DNA of 64,000 bases from Akkermansia muciniphila. Its GTDB lineage: Bacteria; Verrucomicrobiota; Verrucomicrobiia; Limisphaerales; BJHT01. Positions within the stretch are counted from its first letter, which is position 1. Each line of letters starts with the position of its first letter. Under the pieces are notes generated by a model. The model was given only the letters and a program-made list of their open reading frames with translations. It made no database searches and was not told the origin of the DNA. Below are positions 1 through 11,500 of this stretch, in pieces. Location: the NCBI GenBank assembly GCA_945861535.1, contig CAMAUZ010000009.1, forward strand, positions 1 to 64,000, read 5' to 3'. The position numbers and the translations under genes are program-made.

Positions 1-1
1 C

Positions 2-3000
2 GGCGTGGCTGCCAACGGCCCGGTGAACTCGATCGGGGCCCGCGCCGACGGGAGCTTCACCGTGGCCGGCAACTTCACCACGATGAACGGCATCCCGCGT
101 TCGCGCGTGGCGCGGCTGAACACGGATGGCTCGGTGGACCTGACGTTCAATCCGGGGCTGGGCGCGGATGCGGAGGTGCGGACCGTGGCGGCGTATGCCG
201 TGACCGTGCCGCCGCCGATTCCGGTCGCGGCGGCGGGTGGCGGCGTTGGCAGCAATACCAATGCGATAAATACCGGATCGACCGCCGGTGTCCTGACACT
301 GAACATCAATACTTTCGCCATCCTCGACAATCTGCGGGTTTATTACGAAGGCGTCCGGCTGCTCGACACCAATTTCGCGGCCGTGTTGACTTTCAATATT
401 CCTTACGGTCCGGGCACTTCGACCGTGGTGACGATCATCATGAACGAGGGCGGCGTGGGTGGCAGCGTGTGGAACTACAACGGTTCGCTCCAGCCAGCAG
501 CCGCCGGAGTCGGGTCGGATCGGGCGCTCATCGGCGGCGGGTTCACGAATTACAATGGCGAACTCAAGCGGCGCATCACGGAGTTGAACGACGGCGGGGC
601 CGCGCTCGCCGGCTTCGGTCTGGGCCGGGGCGGCGCGCAGGTGCAATCGCTGGGGATCGTCACGAACAACGCGTTGCCGGGGTTGCTCGGCAAGGTGGTG
701 GTCGGTGGCACCTACAATTTCCTCCACGGCGTGGCGACGGAGAACCTCACGCGGCTCAACGTGGATGGATCGATCGATCTCGCCTTCAACCCGGGCACGG
801 GTCCTGATGCCGGCGTCAGCGGCGTGGCGGTGCAGGCCGATGGCCGCGTGCTCGCGGTCGGTTATTTCCAGACGGTCGCGGGCATCTCGCGGAGCGGCGT
901 TGCGCGTTTGGCCACGGATGGATCGGTTGACCCGACGTTCGATCCTGGCATTGGTGCGAACAACCCGGTCTTCGCCGTGGCGCTCCAAGAGGACGGCAAG
1001 GCGGTGGTCGGCGGCTCGTTCACGATCTTTAACACCACGTTGCGCAACCTCGTGGCCCGCTTGAACACGGACGGGACGGTCGATGCCTCGTTTGATCCGG
1101 GCGTCGGTCCGAACGATCAGGTTCGTGCGGTGGCGGTGCAGGCGGACGGGAGAATTTTGGTTGCGGGTGACTTCACGCAGTTTGCCGGGCAGGCGCGCGG
1201 GCGGCTCGCGCGGCTCACGGCGACCGGCGCGCTGGATCCCAGCTTCAACACGGGCAGCGGCTTCGGCGGCGCGGTGAGCACGGTGGTGATCGATGCCGCC
1301 GGGAAAATTCTCGTCGGCGGTTCCTTCACCTCGTTCAACGGGGCGCCCGCGATGCGGATGGTGCGGCTCAATCCCGATGGCTCGCTCGACGGCTCCTTCA
1401 ACCTCGGGTCCGGCTTCGATGACGCGGTCCAATCCATCGCGGTGCAGGCGGATGGCCGGATCGTGGCGGGTGGCGACTTCACCAGCGTGGGCGGCTTCGC
1501 CCGCAGCCGGATCGCACGGCTCAACGCGGATGGCTCGATTGATCCGACAATCAACTTTGGTCTCGGGGCCGACAGCGGCGTGTCGGCGGTGCTGGTGCAG
1601 TTCTACGACGGGCGGATCGTTGCCGGCGGGGCGTTCGTGCGCTTCGATGGCGTCCTGGCCGACCGGCTCGTGCGGCTGAATGGCGGGAACAATGTCGGCT
1701 CCGGTTCGTTCGAATTTGAACCCGCGGGTTTCGCCCGCATCGAAAGCGGCGTGACGGCGCAGATCACCGTGCTGCGGCGTAACGGCCTGACCGGCGCGGC
1801 CTCCGTGCAATATCAGGATGTCGCCGGCGGGACGGCGATGGCGGGCACGAACTATCAGGCCATCAGCCCGGCCGGGACGTTGAACTTCGCCTCCGGTCAG
1901 GGCAGCGCGACCTTCAACGTGAGCCTGCTCGACGACGGGGCTTCGACCGGAAATCTCACGGCGAACCTGCGCCTGCTGAATCCGGTTGGCGCGGTGCTCG
2001 GCCTGCAGAACACGGCGACGCTGACGATTCTCGATGATGACGCGACGCTCGCGTTCAGCAACTCGGCCTACTCGATCAACGAGCGCGGCGGGCAGGCTAT
2101 CATCGATGTCGTGCGCACTGGCGGCATCAATGGCGTGGTGACGGTGGACTTCGGGACGGTGCCGGGCGGGACGGCGACGGCGGGTGTCGATTACACGAAC
2201 GTGACCGGCGTGCTGGTGTTCGGGGACGGCGAGACGCTCAAGATGTTTACCGTGCCGATCATTGATGACGCGATTGTCGAAGGGAACGAGACGGTCATGC
2301 TCGCGCTGTCGAATCCGAAAGGGCAGGGGGCCGCCACCGCGCGGCTCGGGGCGCAGGCGACGGCGACGTTGGTGATTGTCGATGATGAGTTCAGTCCGGG
2401 CGTGCTCAGTTTCGCGACCAATGCGTCGCAGGTCAGCGAGGGCGGGACGGTCACGATCACCGTCAACCGCCTCAACGGCAGCCGCGGGCTGGTGTCGGTG
2501 AGCTACCTCACCGCGGATGTTACGGCGCAGGCGGGTTTGGATTACACCGCCGCCGCTGGTTCGCTCTCGTGGGCCGATGGCGACGTGACCCCGAAGACCT
2601 TCACGATTGCGACTATTGAAGATGCGCTGGTCGAGGGACTGGAGACGTTGAACCTGGCGCTGAGCCTGCCTACGGGCGGCGCTTCGCTGGGGGCGAGCAA
2701 TGCGGTCCTGACCCTCGTGGACAACGACGGCGTCGTGCAGTTTGCCGCCGCGAATTACTCGGTGATGGAGGCCTCGACCAACGTGGTGATCACCGTCCTG
2801 CGCACGGGCGCGACGAACAATTTGGTGAGCGTGAATTTCAGCACGGTGGGCGGCTCCGCGGTGGCCGGGGTTGATTTCACGCCGACGAACGGAACGCTGA
2901 TCTTCACGCCCGGGGCCACGAGCCTGACCTTTAGCGTGACCATCCTCGACGATCAGATCGCCGAGCCGACGAAGACGGTCGGCTTTGCGTTGAGCGGTCT

Positions 3001-6000
3001 GACGGGCGCGGCGTTCTTGGGCACGCAGATCAACACCGTGCTCACGATCCTCGACAATGACATCAGCGTGCAGTTTGGCGCCGCGAGCTTCTCGGTCAGC
3101 GAAGGGACCTCCAACGCCGTCATCTCGGTCACCCGCGCGGGCAACCTCGGCGGCACCAATTCCGTGACCTTCTCGACGAGCGATGGCACGGCCACGGCCG
3201 GCGCGGATTACCTGTCGCAGGTCGGGACGGTCACCTTCCTGCCGGGCGAGACGAACAAGACCTTCACCCTCACGATCCTGCAGGACACGCTGGTCGAGGC
3301 GTCCGAGACGGTGAACCTGACGCTGAGCCTGCCCACGGGTGGCGCGGTGCTGGGCACCCCGGCGGTCGCGTCGCTCGCGATCCTGGATGACGACGCGTCG
3401 TTTGAGTTCACGGCGGCCACCTTCTCGGTGGCGGAAAACGCTGGCAGCGTGACCATCTCAGTCCGACGCAACGGCCAGACCACCGGCGCCGCGAGCGTTG
3501 ATTTTGCGGCGTTCGACGGCACGGCCACGGGCGGCGTGGATTACGCCAGCACCAACGGCATTCTCGTATTCGCCGCCGGGGTCGCCGTGCGGACCTTCGA
3601 TGTGGACATCACCGATGACGCGCTGCCGGAGGGCGACGAGACGGTGAATCTGGCGTTGAGCAATCCGGCCGGGGCCGTGCTGGGCGTGCAGCGGACGGCG
3701 GTCCTGACGATCGTCGATAACGACACCTTTGTGCAGTTCAGCAGCGCGGTGTTCAGCGTGCAGGAGGATCGCACCAACGCCGTCATCACGCTCATCCGCA
3801 GCGGGCAGACCAACGGGGTGGTCACGGTGGATTACGCGACCGCCGCCGGCACGGCGGTCGCGGGCACGGATTACGCCAACACCAGCGGGACGGCGACCTT
3901 CCCGGCGGGCGTGACCAGCGCGGTCTTCCAAGTTTCCCTCACGGACAATCTGCTCCGGCAGGCCAATCGCACGGTCAATCTGAGCCTGGCCAACGCGTCC
4001 GCGAACGCCCTGCTCGGCGCGCCCTCGACGGCGACGCTCCGCATCGTGGACAACGACCGCGTAGGCAGCGTCGATTCCCCGTTCAACGTGCGGTTTGGGG
4101 CGAACAACACGGTGTATGCCGTGGCGTTCCAACCGGACGGCAAAGTGCTCTTCGCGGGCGATTTCACCGCGGTCAACGGCACCAACATCAATCGCGTGGC
4201 GCGGCTCAATCCCGATGGTTCGCTGGATGCGACCTTCAATCCGGGCTTGGGCGCGAACAACGTGGTGTATGCGCTGGCGCTGGCGACGAACGGGCAGGTG
4301 CTGATCGGTGGCTCATTCACCGCGGTCAACGGCACGAATGCGAACTTCCTCGCCCGCCTCAATGCCGACGGTTCCCTCGATACGACCTACACCGGCGGGG
4401 CCGGGATGAACGGCGCGGTGCTGGCGATCGCGTTGCAGGTCGATGGCAAGGCGGTGGTCGGCGGCGCGTTTACGGCGGTCACGGGCGGGCTGCGCAATCA
4501 CATTGCACGACTGCTGACCAGCGGGACGATGGATGCCACCTTCAATCCGGGTCGCGGCGCGGACAACACCGTGTACGCGGTGACGCTCGACGCGACGGAG
4601 AACATCCTCATCGGCGGCCTCTTCAACACCGTCGCGCTGAACCCGCGGACGCAGGTCGCGATGCTGGCACCCAACGGCGCGCTGGACAATTTCATCGCGC
4701 CGCAGTTGAGCGCGGGCGGCCGCGTGTATGCGCTGGCGGTGCAGCCCGACGGCAACCTCCTGATCGCCGGCCAGTTCACGCAGGTGGATTCCTACGGCCG
4801 GACCAATCTGGCGCGGCTGCTGATGGCCGATGGCACGGTGGACCCGCTGTTCAATCCCACCCTCTCGCCGAGCAGCACCGTGCGGGCGCTGGCGTTGCAG
4901 GGCGCGCGGAGCATCGTGCTCGCCGGGGATTTCACGGCGGTGAACGGGCAGGCCCGCAGCGGCATCGGGCGGTTGAACGCCGACGGATCGTTGGATGCGG
5001 TGTTCGACAGCGGCATCGGTGCGGATGGCACCGTCTATGCCGCGGTGACGCGGGTGGATGGCAAGGTGCTCCTCGGCGGCGATTTCACCACGGTGGATGG
5101 CATCGCCCGGCGCGGGGTGGCGTTGCTCAACGGCAACCTCAGCCAGTTGGCCTTCACGGCGGCGACCGCTTCGGTGTTGGAAAACGCGGGCTCGGTCACG
5201 CTCACGGTCCGGCGGACGGGCGATACGAACAGCACGGTGACGGTGCCGTACCTGACGACGGACTTCACGGCGTTGGCAGGGGTGGATTACGTGACCAACA
5301 GCGGCGTGCTGATCTTTACCAACGGGCAGACCACGAACCTGATCAACGTCGGCGTCCTCAATGACCAGATCACAGAAACGGCGGAAGATTTCTTCGTGCG
5401 GCTGGGCGTTCCGGTGGGCGAAGTGATGCTCGGTGCGATCACGAATGTGACGGTGACCATTGTCGATAACGACAGCATCCTGGGTCTCGCGACTAACTCG
5501 CTGTCCGTGGCCGAGGCGGGCGGCGGCGTGGACGTGACCGTGTTCCGCCTGGGATCGACGACCGGCACGGTCAGCGTGGTGCTGGCGACCGCGGACGGAA
5601 CGGCGTTGGCGGGCAGCGATTATACGGGAATCACCAACGTGCTCACCTTTGGTCCGGGAGTCAGTTTGCTGACGAACCGGATTGCGATCCTGAACGACCG
5701 GTTGGTGGCGGCGTCCCGGCAGTTCACAGTGACGCTCGGCGCGGTCACGGGTGAGGCGCTGGCGGGTGGGATCACGAACGCGACGGTCACCATCACGGAC
5801 GACGACAGTGTGGTGCAGTTCGCGCTGGGGGCGACGAACGTGTTGGAAAATGTCGGGACGGCCGCGCTCGTGGTGACGCGCACCGGCGACTTGCGCAACA
5901 CCGTCACGCTGCCGTTTGCGACGGCGTTCGGCACGGCGCTGTCGGGCATCGACTTCATCGCGACCAACGGCACGCTGACCTTCGGCCCGGGGGAATCGAA

Positions 6001-8569
6001 CAAGACGATTTCGGTGACGGTGATCAACGACACCATTGCCGAGCCGAACAAGGGCTTCGTGGTGAATCTTGGCGTGCCGACCGGCGAGGTGACGCTCGGG
6101 GCCAACACCTCGGCGGCGGTCACGATCCTCGATGACGACAGCACGCTCCAGTTCAGCGCCGCGGCGGTGACGGTCCTCGAGCGGACCACGAACGCGACGC
6201 TGACGGTGATCCGGCGCGGCTCGACGAACACGGCGGTGACGGTTGTTTACAACACGGTCAACGGCCTGGCTTTGGCCGGCGCTGATTACACCTTCGCCAG
6301 CGGCTTGCTGAGTTTCCCGGCGGGGGTGAGCACGCAGGCGCTGGTCATTCCCATCCTCAACGACAAGGTGGTCGAGGGCGTCGAGAGCTTCACGGTCAAC
6401 CTCAGCGCGCCGACGGGCGAGGCGATCCTGGGCGCGCCGAGCGCGGTCGTGGTGAGCATCCAAGACGACGACAGCCTCGTGCAGTTTGCGGGCGTGGCGG
6501 CCTCGGTGATCGAGAACGCCGGGATCGTGACGCTCACCGTGAATCGCACGGGGAACATCGACAGCGTGATCACCGTGCCGTTCAGCTTCGCCAACGCCAC
6601 GGCGTTCAATGGCACTGACTATCGCGGCACCAACGGGCTGATCACCTTCGGCTCCAATGTGGCGAGCCAGACGATCACCGTGGACATCGTGAACGACAAG
6701 GTGATCGAGCCGAACAAGGCCTTCAGCGTGGTGCTGGGTGCGCCGCAGGGCGAAGCGCTGCTCGGGGTCAATACCTCGACGTTGGTCACGATCGTCGATG
6801 ACGACAGCACGGTGCAGTTCACCGCCGGCAGCGTGGGCGTGGCGGAAAATGGCGGCAGCATCACGGTGACGATCCAGCGCCAGGGCGTGACGAACAACGC
6901 GGTGGCGGTGCAGGTCACGTCGATCAATGGCGGCGCGACGGCGGGCTTGGACTTCGTGGCGGTGAACACGAATGTGACCTTCAATCCGGGCGAGGTCACC
7001 AAGAGCATCGCGGTCGGGATTCTGCAGGATTTGGTGGCCGAGAGTTCGGAGACGTTCCAAGTGGCGTTGAGCAATCCGACGGGCGAGCTGAGCCTCGGCG
7101 CGCAGCCCACGGTCACGATCACGATTGACGACGTGCGGGCGGTGGTGCCGGCGGGCTTTGCGCTGGTCACCGAGAGCCTGCTGCCGGCCAACCAGGCCGT
7201 TGATCCGAACGAGCAGGTGACCGTGAGCTTCTCGCTGCGAAACCTCATCAATACCGCGACGGCCAATCTCGTGGCGACGCTCCTGCCGGGGGGCGGCGTC
7301 GGCTCGCCGGGCGGGCCGCAGAATTACGGTGCGTTGGCCCGCGGGACCGATGTGGCGCGGTCGTTCACCTTCCGTGCGGATGCGGTGCAGACGGTCGTTG
7401 CGACGCTGCAGTTGCAGGACGGCGCGGTGAACTTGGGCACGGCGGTGTTCACGATTGATCTGGGCAGTCCGTATTCCTTCACCAACCGCGCCCGCATCAA
7501 CATCCCCGGCACCATCTCGGTGCCCAGCATCGGTGCGGCCAATCCGTATCCGTCCTCGCTCGCCGTGGCCAATGTTCCGGGCGTCATCAACAAGGTGACG
7601 GTCCGCTTCAACCAGTTGACCCACACGTTCCCGGCGGACATCTCGGCCGTGGTCGTCGGGCCGGGCGGCCAGGCGGTGTTGCTCATGGCGCATGCGGGCG
7701 GGGGATTCGGCGTGACCAATGCAAACATCACCTTCGCCGACGCCGCCGCGGTGGCGCTGCCGAATCTCGGGCAGATCACCTCCGGCGCGTATCGGCCGAC
7801 CTCGTATCTGGGCGGGGCGACCCTGCCCGCGCCCGCGCCGCCGGCGCCCTACAACGACGCCTTGAGCGTCTTCAACGGCCAGAATCCCAACGGCACCTGG
7901 TCGCTCTACCTCCTCGACGACACCGGGCAAAATGACGGCGTGATGTTCGAGGGCTGGACGCTGTCCCTGGCGACGGCGACGCCGTCCGTCGATGTCGTCC
8001 TGAATGTCACCGCCGCGCCGGATCCGGCGGTGACGGGGAGCAACCTGACTTACACCGCGAACATTCGGAACTCCGGCGTCACGGCCGTGAGCGGCCTGAG
8101 CTTCACCAACGTGCTGCCGGCGGGCGTGACCTTCGTCTCGGCCACCAGCTCGCAGGGCCCGGTGACCCACGCGGGCGGGCGGGTGATCGCCAACGTCGGC
8201 GCGCTGACGGTGGCGGGCAATGCCACGGTGAGCATCGTGGTTGCTCCATTCGCCGCGGGTCTCCTCACGAACACGGCGAGCCTCGGGGTGAACGAGGTCG
8301 AGCTGAATCTTCAGAACAACACGGTGCGGACGGTGACGCCGGTCAACGGCCCGACCCAGAGCCTCTTCGGCGGCGTCAGCCTTACGAACGGGACGTTTGG
8401 CGGGGCGTTGAACGGCGTGCCGGGCCGGACCTACGTGGTCGAGGTTTCGACCAACTTTGTGACGTGGATTCCGCTCTCCACCAACACCACGCTCAGCGGA
8501 GCCTTGAATTTCATCGACACAAACGTTCGCGGCTTCAGGCTTAAGTTTTACCGGGCCATTGAACGGTGA
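2..8569 (+). CDS. Giant Calx-beta / delta-60 propeller surface protein 1 (5' partial)
   Basis: The frame is open at the left edge, so the true start and any signal peptide lie upstream; the GTG at 5 falls inside a repeat and is not a start. Domains, numbered from nt 5: nine delta-60 repeats (residues 1-560), with an extra beta-rich domain inserted in the second visible repeat (nt about 200-513); seven Calx-beta domains (566-1350); exactly seven delta-60 repeats (1355-1712); six Calx-beta domains (to 2377); a CARDB-like beta module (LVTESLLPANQAVDPNE, to about 2488) of the sort often found before P-domains; a proprotein-convertase P-domain (2489-2658, with VVGPGGQAV and FNGQNPNGTWSLYLLDD); a DUF11 domain (2661-2779); and a C-terminal module ending KFYRAIER. 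Calx-beta domains carry the usual acidic Ca2+ positions (ENAG, DGTA.AG.DY, DDD). No catalytic motif is seen. A secreted Ca2+-binding structural or adhesive role is inferred from composition only. Confidence 0.93.
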   Translation, partial: GVAANGPVNSIGARADGSFTVAGNFTTMNGIPRSRVARLNTDGSVDLTFNPGLGADAEVRTVAAYAVTVPPPIPVAAAGGGVGSNTNAINTGSTAGVLTLNINTFAILDNLRVYYEGVRLLDTNFAAVLTFNIPYGPGTSTVVTIIMNEGGVGGSVWNYNGSLQPAAAGVGSDRALIGGGFTNYNGELKRRITELNDGGAALAGFGLGRGGAQVQSLGIVTNNALPGLLGKVVVGGTYNFLHGVATENLTRLNVDGSIDLAFNPGTGPDAGVSGVAVQADGRVLAVGYFQTVAGISRSGVARLATDGSVDPTFDPGIGANNPVFAVALQEDGKAVVGGSFTIFNTTLRNLVARLNTDGTVDASFDPGVGPNDQVRAVAVQADGRILVAGDFTQFAGQARGRLARLTATGALDPSFNTGSGFGGAVSTVVIDAAGKILVGGSFTSFNGAPAMRMVRLNPDGSLDGSFNLGSGFDDAVQSIAVQADGRIVAGGDFTSVGGFARSRIARLNADGSIDPTINFGLGADSGVSAVLVQFYDGRIVAGGAFVRFDGVLADRLVRLNGGNNVGSGSFEFEPAGFARIESGVTAQITVLRRNGLTGAASVQYQDVAGGTAMAGTNYQAISPAGTLNFASGQGSATFNVSLLDDGASTGNLTANLRLLNPVGAVLGLQNTATLTILDDDATLAFSNSAYSINERGGQAIIDVVRTGGINGVVTVDFGTVPGGTATAGVDYTNVTGVLVFGDGETLKMFTVPIIDDAIVEGNETVMLALSNPKGQGAATARLGAQATATLVIVDDEFSPGVLSFATNASQVSEGGTVTITVNRLNGSRGLVSVSYLTADVTAQAGLDYTAAAGSLSWADGDVTPKTFTIATIEDALVEGLETLNLALSLPTGGASLGASNAVLTLVDNDGVVQFAAANYSVMEASTNVVITVLRTGATNNLVSVNFSTVGGSAVAGVDFTPTNGTLIFTPGATSLTFSVTILDDQIAEPTKTVGFALSGLTGAAFLGTQINTVLTILDNDISVQFGAASFSVSEGTSNAVISVTRAGNLGGTNSVTFSTSDGTATAGADYLSQVGTVTFLPGETNKTFTLTILQDTLVEASETVNLTLSLPTGGAVLGTPAVASLAILDDDASFEFTAATFSVAENAGSVTISVRRNGQTTGAASVDFAAFDGTATGGVDYASTNGILVFAAGVAVRTFDVDITDDALPEGDETVNLALSNPAGAVLGVQRTAVLTIVDNDTFVQFSSAVFSVQEDRTNAVITLIRSGQTNGVVTVDYATAAGTAVAGTDYANTSGTATFPAGVTSAVFQVSLTDNLLRQANRTVNLSLANASANALLGAPSTATLRIVDNDRVGSVDSPFNVRFGANNTVYAVAFQPDGKVLFAGDFTAVNGTNINRVARLNPDGSLDATFNPGLGANNVVYALALATNGQVLIGGSFTAVNGTNANFLARLNADGSLDTTYTGGAGMNGAVLAIALQVDGKAVVGGAFTAVTGGLRNHIARLLTSGTMDATFNPGRGADNTVYAVTLDATENILIGGLFNTVALNPRTQVAMLAPNGALDNFIAPQLSAGGRVYALAVQPDGNLLIAGQFTQVDSYGRTNLARLLMADGTVDPLFNPTLSPSSTVRALALQGARSIVLAGDFTAVNGQARSGIGRLNADGSLDAVFDSGIGADGTVYAAVTRVDGKVLLGGDFTTVDGIARRGVALLNGNLSQLAFTAATASVLENAGSVTLTVRRTGDTNSTVTVPYLTTDFTALAGVDYVTNSGVLIFTNGQTTNLINVGVLNDQITETAEDFFVRLGVPVGEVMLGAITNVTVTIVDNDSILGLATNSLSVAEAGGGVDVTVFRLGSTTGTVSVVLATADGTALAGSDYTGITNVLTFGPGVSLLTNRIAILNDRLVAASRQFTVTLGAVTGEALAGGITNATVTITDDDSVVQFALGATNVLENVGTAALVVTRTGDLRNTVTLPFATAFGTALSGIDFIATNGTLTFGPGESNKTISVTVINDTIAEPNKGFVVNLGVPTGEVTLGANTSAAVTILDDDSTLQFSAAAVTVLERTTNATLTVIRRGSTNTAVTVVYNTVNGLALAGADYTFASGLLSFPAGVSTQALVIPILNDKVVEGVESFTVNLSAPTGEAILGAPSAVVVSIQDDDSLVQFAGVAASVIENAGIVTLTVNRTGNIDSVITVPFSFANATAFNGTDYRGTNGLITFGSNVASQTITVDIVNDKVIEPNKAFSVVLGAPQGEALLGVNTSTLVTIVDDDSTVQFTAGSVGVAENGGSITVTIQRQGVTNNAVAVQVTSINGGATAGLDFVAVNTNVTFNPGEVTKSIAVGILQDLVAESSETFQVALSNPTGELSLGAQPTVTITIDDVRAVVPAGFALVTESLLPANQAVDPNEQVTVSFSLRNLINTATANLVATLLPGGGVGSPGGPQNYGALARGTDVARSFTFRADAVQTVVATLQLQDGAVNLGTAVFTIDLGSPYSFTNRARINIPGTISVPSIGAANPYPSSLAVANVPGVINKVTVRFNQLTHTFPADISAVVVGPGGQAVLLMAHAGGGFGVTNANITFADAAAVALPNLGQITSGAYRPTSYLGGATLPAPAPPAPYNDALSVFNGQNPNGTWSLYLLDDTGQNDGVMFEGWTLSLATATPSVDVVLNVTAAPDPAVTGSNLTYTANIRNSGVTAVSGLSFTNVLPAGVTFVSATSSQGPVTHAGGRVIANVGALTVAGNATVSIVVAPFAAGLLTNTASLGVNEVELNLQNNTVRTVTPVNGPTQSLFGGVSLTNGTFGGALNGVPGRTYVVEVSTNFVTWIPLSTNTTLSGALNFIDTNVRGFRLKFYRAIER
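200..513 (+). other. Inserted beta-rich domain within a delta-60 blade (gene 1)
   Basis: About 100 residues replace the usual QPDGK turn of a delta-60 repeat. The blade starts with VRTVAAYAV and resumes after the insert with RALIGGGFTNYNGE. The insert contains LRVYYEG, YGPGTSTVVTIIMNEG and WNYNG. It is clearly paralogous to the insert at 33283-33609 in gene 3. Family not recognised; it looks like a compact beta-sandwich. Confidence 0.75.
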
Positions 8570-8580
8570 TTTTTGCACTC

Positions 8581-11500
8581 ATGAACAGGTCGCATCACTT
8601 AAACGCCGCCGTCCCATCCGTGCCCGCCCTTTCGGATAGCCAGTGGATTCGCCGGGCGGGGGCGCTGGTGGCGGTCATGGCGTTCTGCCTGGGGCTGGTC
8701 GCGCCCGCCGTCGCGCAGTTTTTCCCTTCGAACGACAATTTTGCCAACGCCACGCCGGTGACGCGCGCGGGGTCGTTTTTTGGAATCAACACGTTTGCCA
8801 CGACGGAGTTTGGTGAACTTTCCTTCCCTGGGTATTCCGGTTCCCGGTCGGTTTGGTACCAGTGGATTGCGCCGTCCTCTGGCTTTTTCACGTTTAGCAC
8901 GGCGGGCAGCGCCTTCGACACCACGATGGCCGTTTTTACGGGCTCGGCGGTGCAGTTCCTGACGTTGATCGTCGCGGACGATGACAGCGGTCCGGGGAGC
9001 AGCAGTTTGGTGACTTTTTTTGCGAACGCCGGCACCACCTACTCCATCGGGGTGAAGGCGTTTTTTGGCAGCGGTGGCAACTATGTGTTGAATGTTCCGG
9101 CAGCCGGCCTCGGTGGGGGCGGCTCGGGCGGGATAACCAATGATCTGTTCAGTGCCGCGCAGGTCATCACCGGTCCCTCTGGTACGGTCTCCGGCACGAC
9201 TTTTGGAACGTCCAAAGAAGTGGGCGAACCCATTCACGCGGGCAATCCCGGCGGCGCGTCGATCTGGTATTCTTGGACTGCGCCGGTGAGCGGCGGAGTA
9301 ACTTTCGACACGCTGGGCGCGAACTTCAACACCCTGCTCGCGGTGTACACGGGCACGGACGTGACCAACCTCACGATGGTGGCCAATGATGACAATTCGG
9401 GACCGAACGGGAGCAGCCGCGTGCGTTTTACCGCCGTGGCGGGGACCAATTACTTCCTCGCGGTGGACGCCTTCAACGGGCTGGCGGGGTCGTCGATCCT
9501 GAACTGGGGCTACGAGAGCGCGGCCGGGCAGTTCCGGTTCACCGCGACCAACTATTATGCCCGGGTTGACCAGTCGTCCGCGAATGACAATGCCGCGGAC
9601 CCGCTGGGGGCGGAGATCACGGTGACGCGGGTCAATGGCAGCACGGGCCGGATGCTGGTGGATTATCAGGTTCTGCCCGGCGGCTCGGCGACGGCGGGAG
9701 TGGATTATCCGGCGTTTGCCACCAATGGCACGCTGGTGTTCGACGATTTCCAGATGAGCGCGAAATTCCTCCTCCCGTTGTTCACGAATTTTACGCTCTT
9801 CGGGTTCACCAACACCGTGGTGTTCGGGCTGACCAATGCGCGGCCGGACGTGGCTGCGGGCGAAGATCCCACGTTGCTCCCGGCGTTGACGGGGCCGTTG
9901 ACAACGACCCTGCTGATTGAAGATCCGCGTAACAACAACATCTTTCGATCCGATTATTTCCTTCGTGCCAATTACCGGGCGATGGAGGGAACCACGGCCC
10001 TGATTCGGACCAGCGGTGGGGCGCGGACAGTGCGGTCCGTGCCGGGGATCAGCTTTTTCACGACGAGCGGGCTATTCTTTGGGAGCAGTTTTTTCACGGC
10101 GCTGGACCTGCAGGCCGGCTCCGATTACGCGCGGTCAAACGATGCGCCATTGCAGTCCACGAACCGGAGTGGCGGTTTGTTCAGCATGCCGATTCCTGAC
10201 GACTCCGAGGTGGAATTCAACGAGGACACGGTGATCTGGCTCATTGATGCCGCCGGTGCGGTCATTGACGAAGCGACGCTCACGATTCTCTTCGAAGACC
10301 AGCCGCCGGGAGCCATGGACCGGACGTACAATTTGGATGGCGTGGCGACCACCATCCCGCCCTTCAACACCTCGCCGGGGGCCAATGGTCCGGTTTATGC
10401 CGTGGCGGTGGATGCTGCCGGACAGGCGCTGATCGCCGGTAATTTCACCGCGGTGAACGCGCAGTTCCGCCGGTGCATCGCGCGGATGGATACGAATGGC
10501 GCGGTGGATTTCACCTTCACCCCCGGCGTCGGCGCGGATGATTTCATCAGCGCCCTCGGCGTGTACACCGGGACGACCACCAACGCGGGGACGATTGTGA
10601 TCGGTGGCGCGTTTACCTCCTTCAACGGAACGGGGCGCAACCGCATCGCGCGGCTGCTGCCGAACGGGCTGGTGGACCCATTCTTCAATCCCGGGATCGG
10701 GGCCGACGCGCCGGTCCGGGCGATGGCCTTTTACACCAACGGCACGCACCTCGATAAAATCGTCATCGTCGGCGATTTCACTTCGTTCAACGGGACCAAC
10801 CGCAACCACATCGCGCGGTTGAACGCCGATGGCTCGCTCGACTCGAGCTTCAATCCGGGCACGGGGGCCAATGGCAACGTGTTCGCGGTGAAAATCCAGC
10901 AGGATGGCAAGGTCGTCATCGGCGGCGATTTCACGATGGTCAACGACGTGCCGCGCAACCGCATCGCGCGGTTGAACGCCGCGGGGGCCGTGGACCCGAC
11001 TTTCAATCCCGGTGCCGGCGCGGATGGCAACGTCTATTCCCTGGCGTTGGATGATGGTGCGACGATCATCCCGAACGGCGTGGTCGTGAACGCCACGGCC
11101 AATCGCACGGCTGCGGGCGGCGCCAATGAGGACATTTTTGATTTTGTGGTTCCCGTCCCTCCTGGCATCCCGGCGGGCACGCCGATCTCGGGAATCGTGA
11201 CGATCAACTACGACTTCTACGGCATTCCGGATTCGATCAACGTTTATCTGGGCACCAATCATCTCGGGGTCTCGAATTCTCCGCCGGCGACGCCGCTGTT
11301 CGCCACCGGCCTGGTCCCCGGCTCGCAGACCTTGACCATCGCCTTCGGTCCCTCGACCGAATCGACCGTCCGCATCATTGTGAACCAGGGCAACAATGCG
11401 AATACGGGGACCGCCTGGGCGTATGACGCGACCATGACGGCGGTCATCTCCTCGACCCCGCAGCCGGTGCCGGCCGGCCCGCAAAAAATCGTTCTTGGCG

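Noticed and set aside
4313-8578. Antisense open frame of 1,421 codons opposite gene 1
   Set aside because: Same in-register shadow effect; charged low-complexity product with no domain, opposite well-supported Calx-beta and P-domains.
8566-8580. GTG start for gene 2 overlapping the gene 1 stop
   Set aside because: Possible by translational coupling, but it only adds MIFAL to an already long n-region; the ATG at 8581 is simpler.
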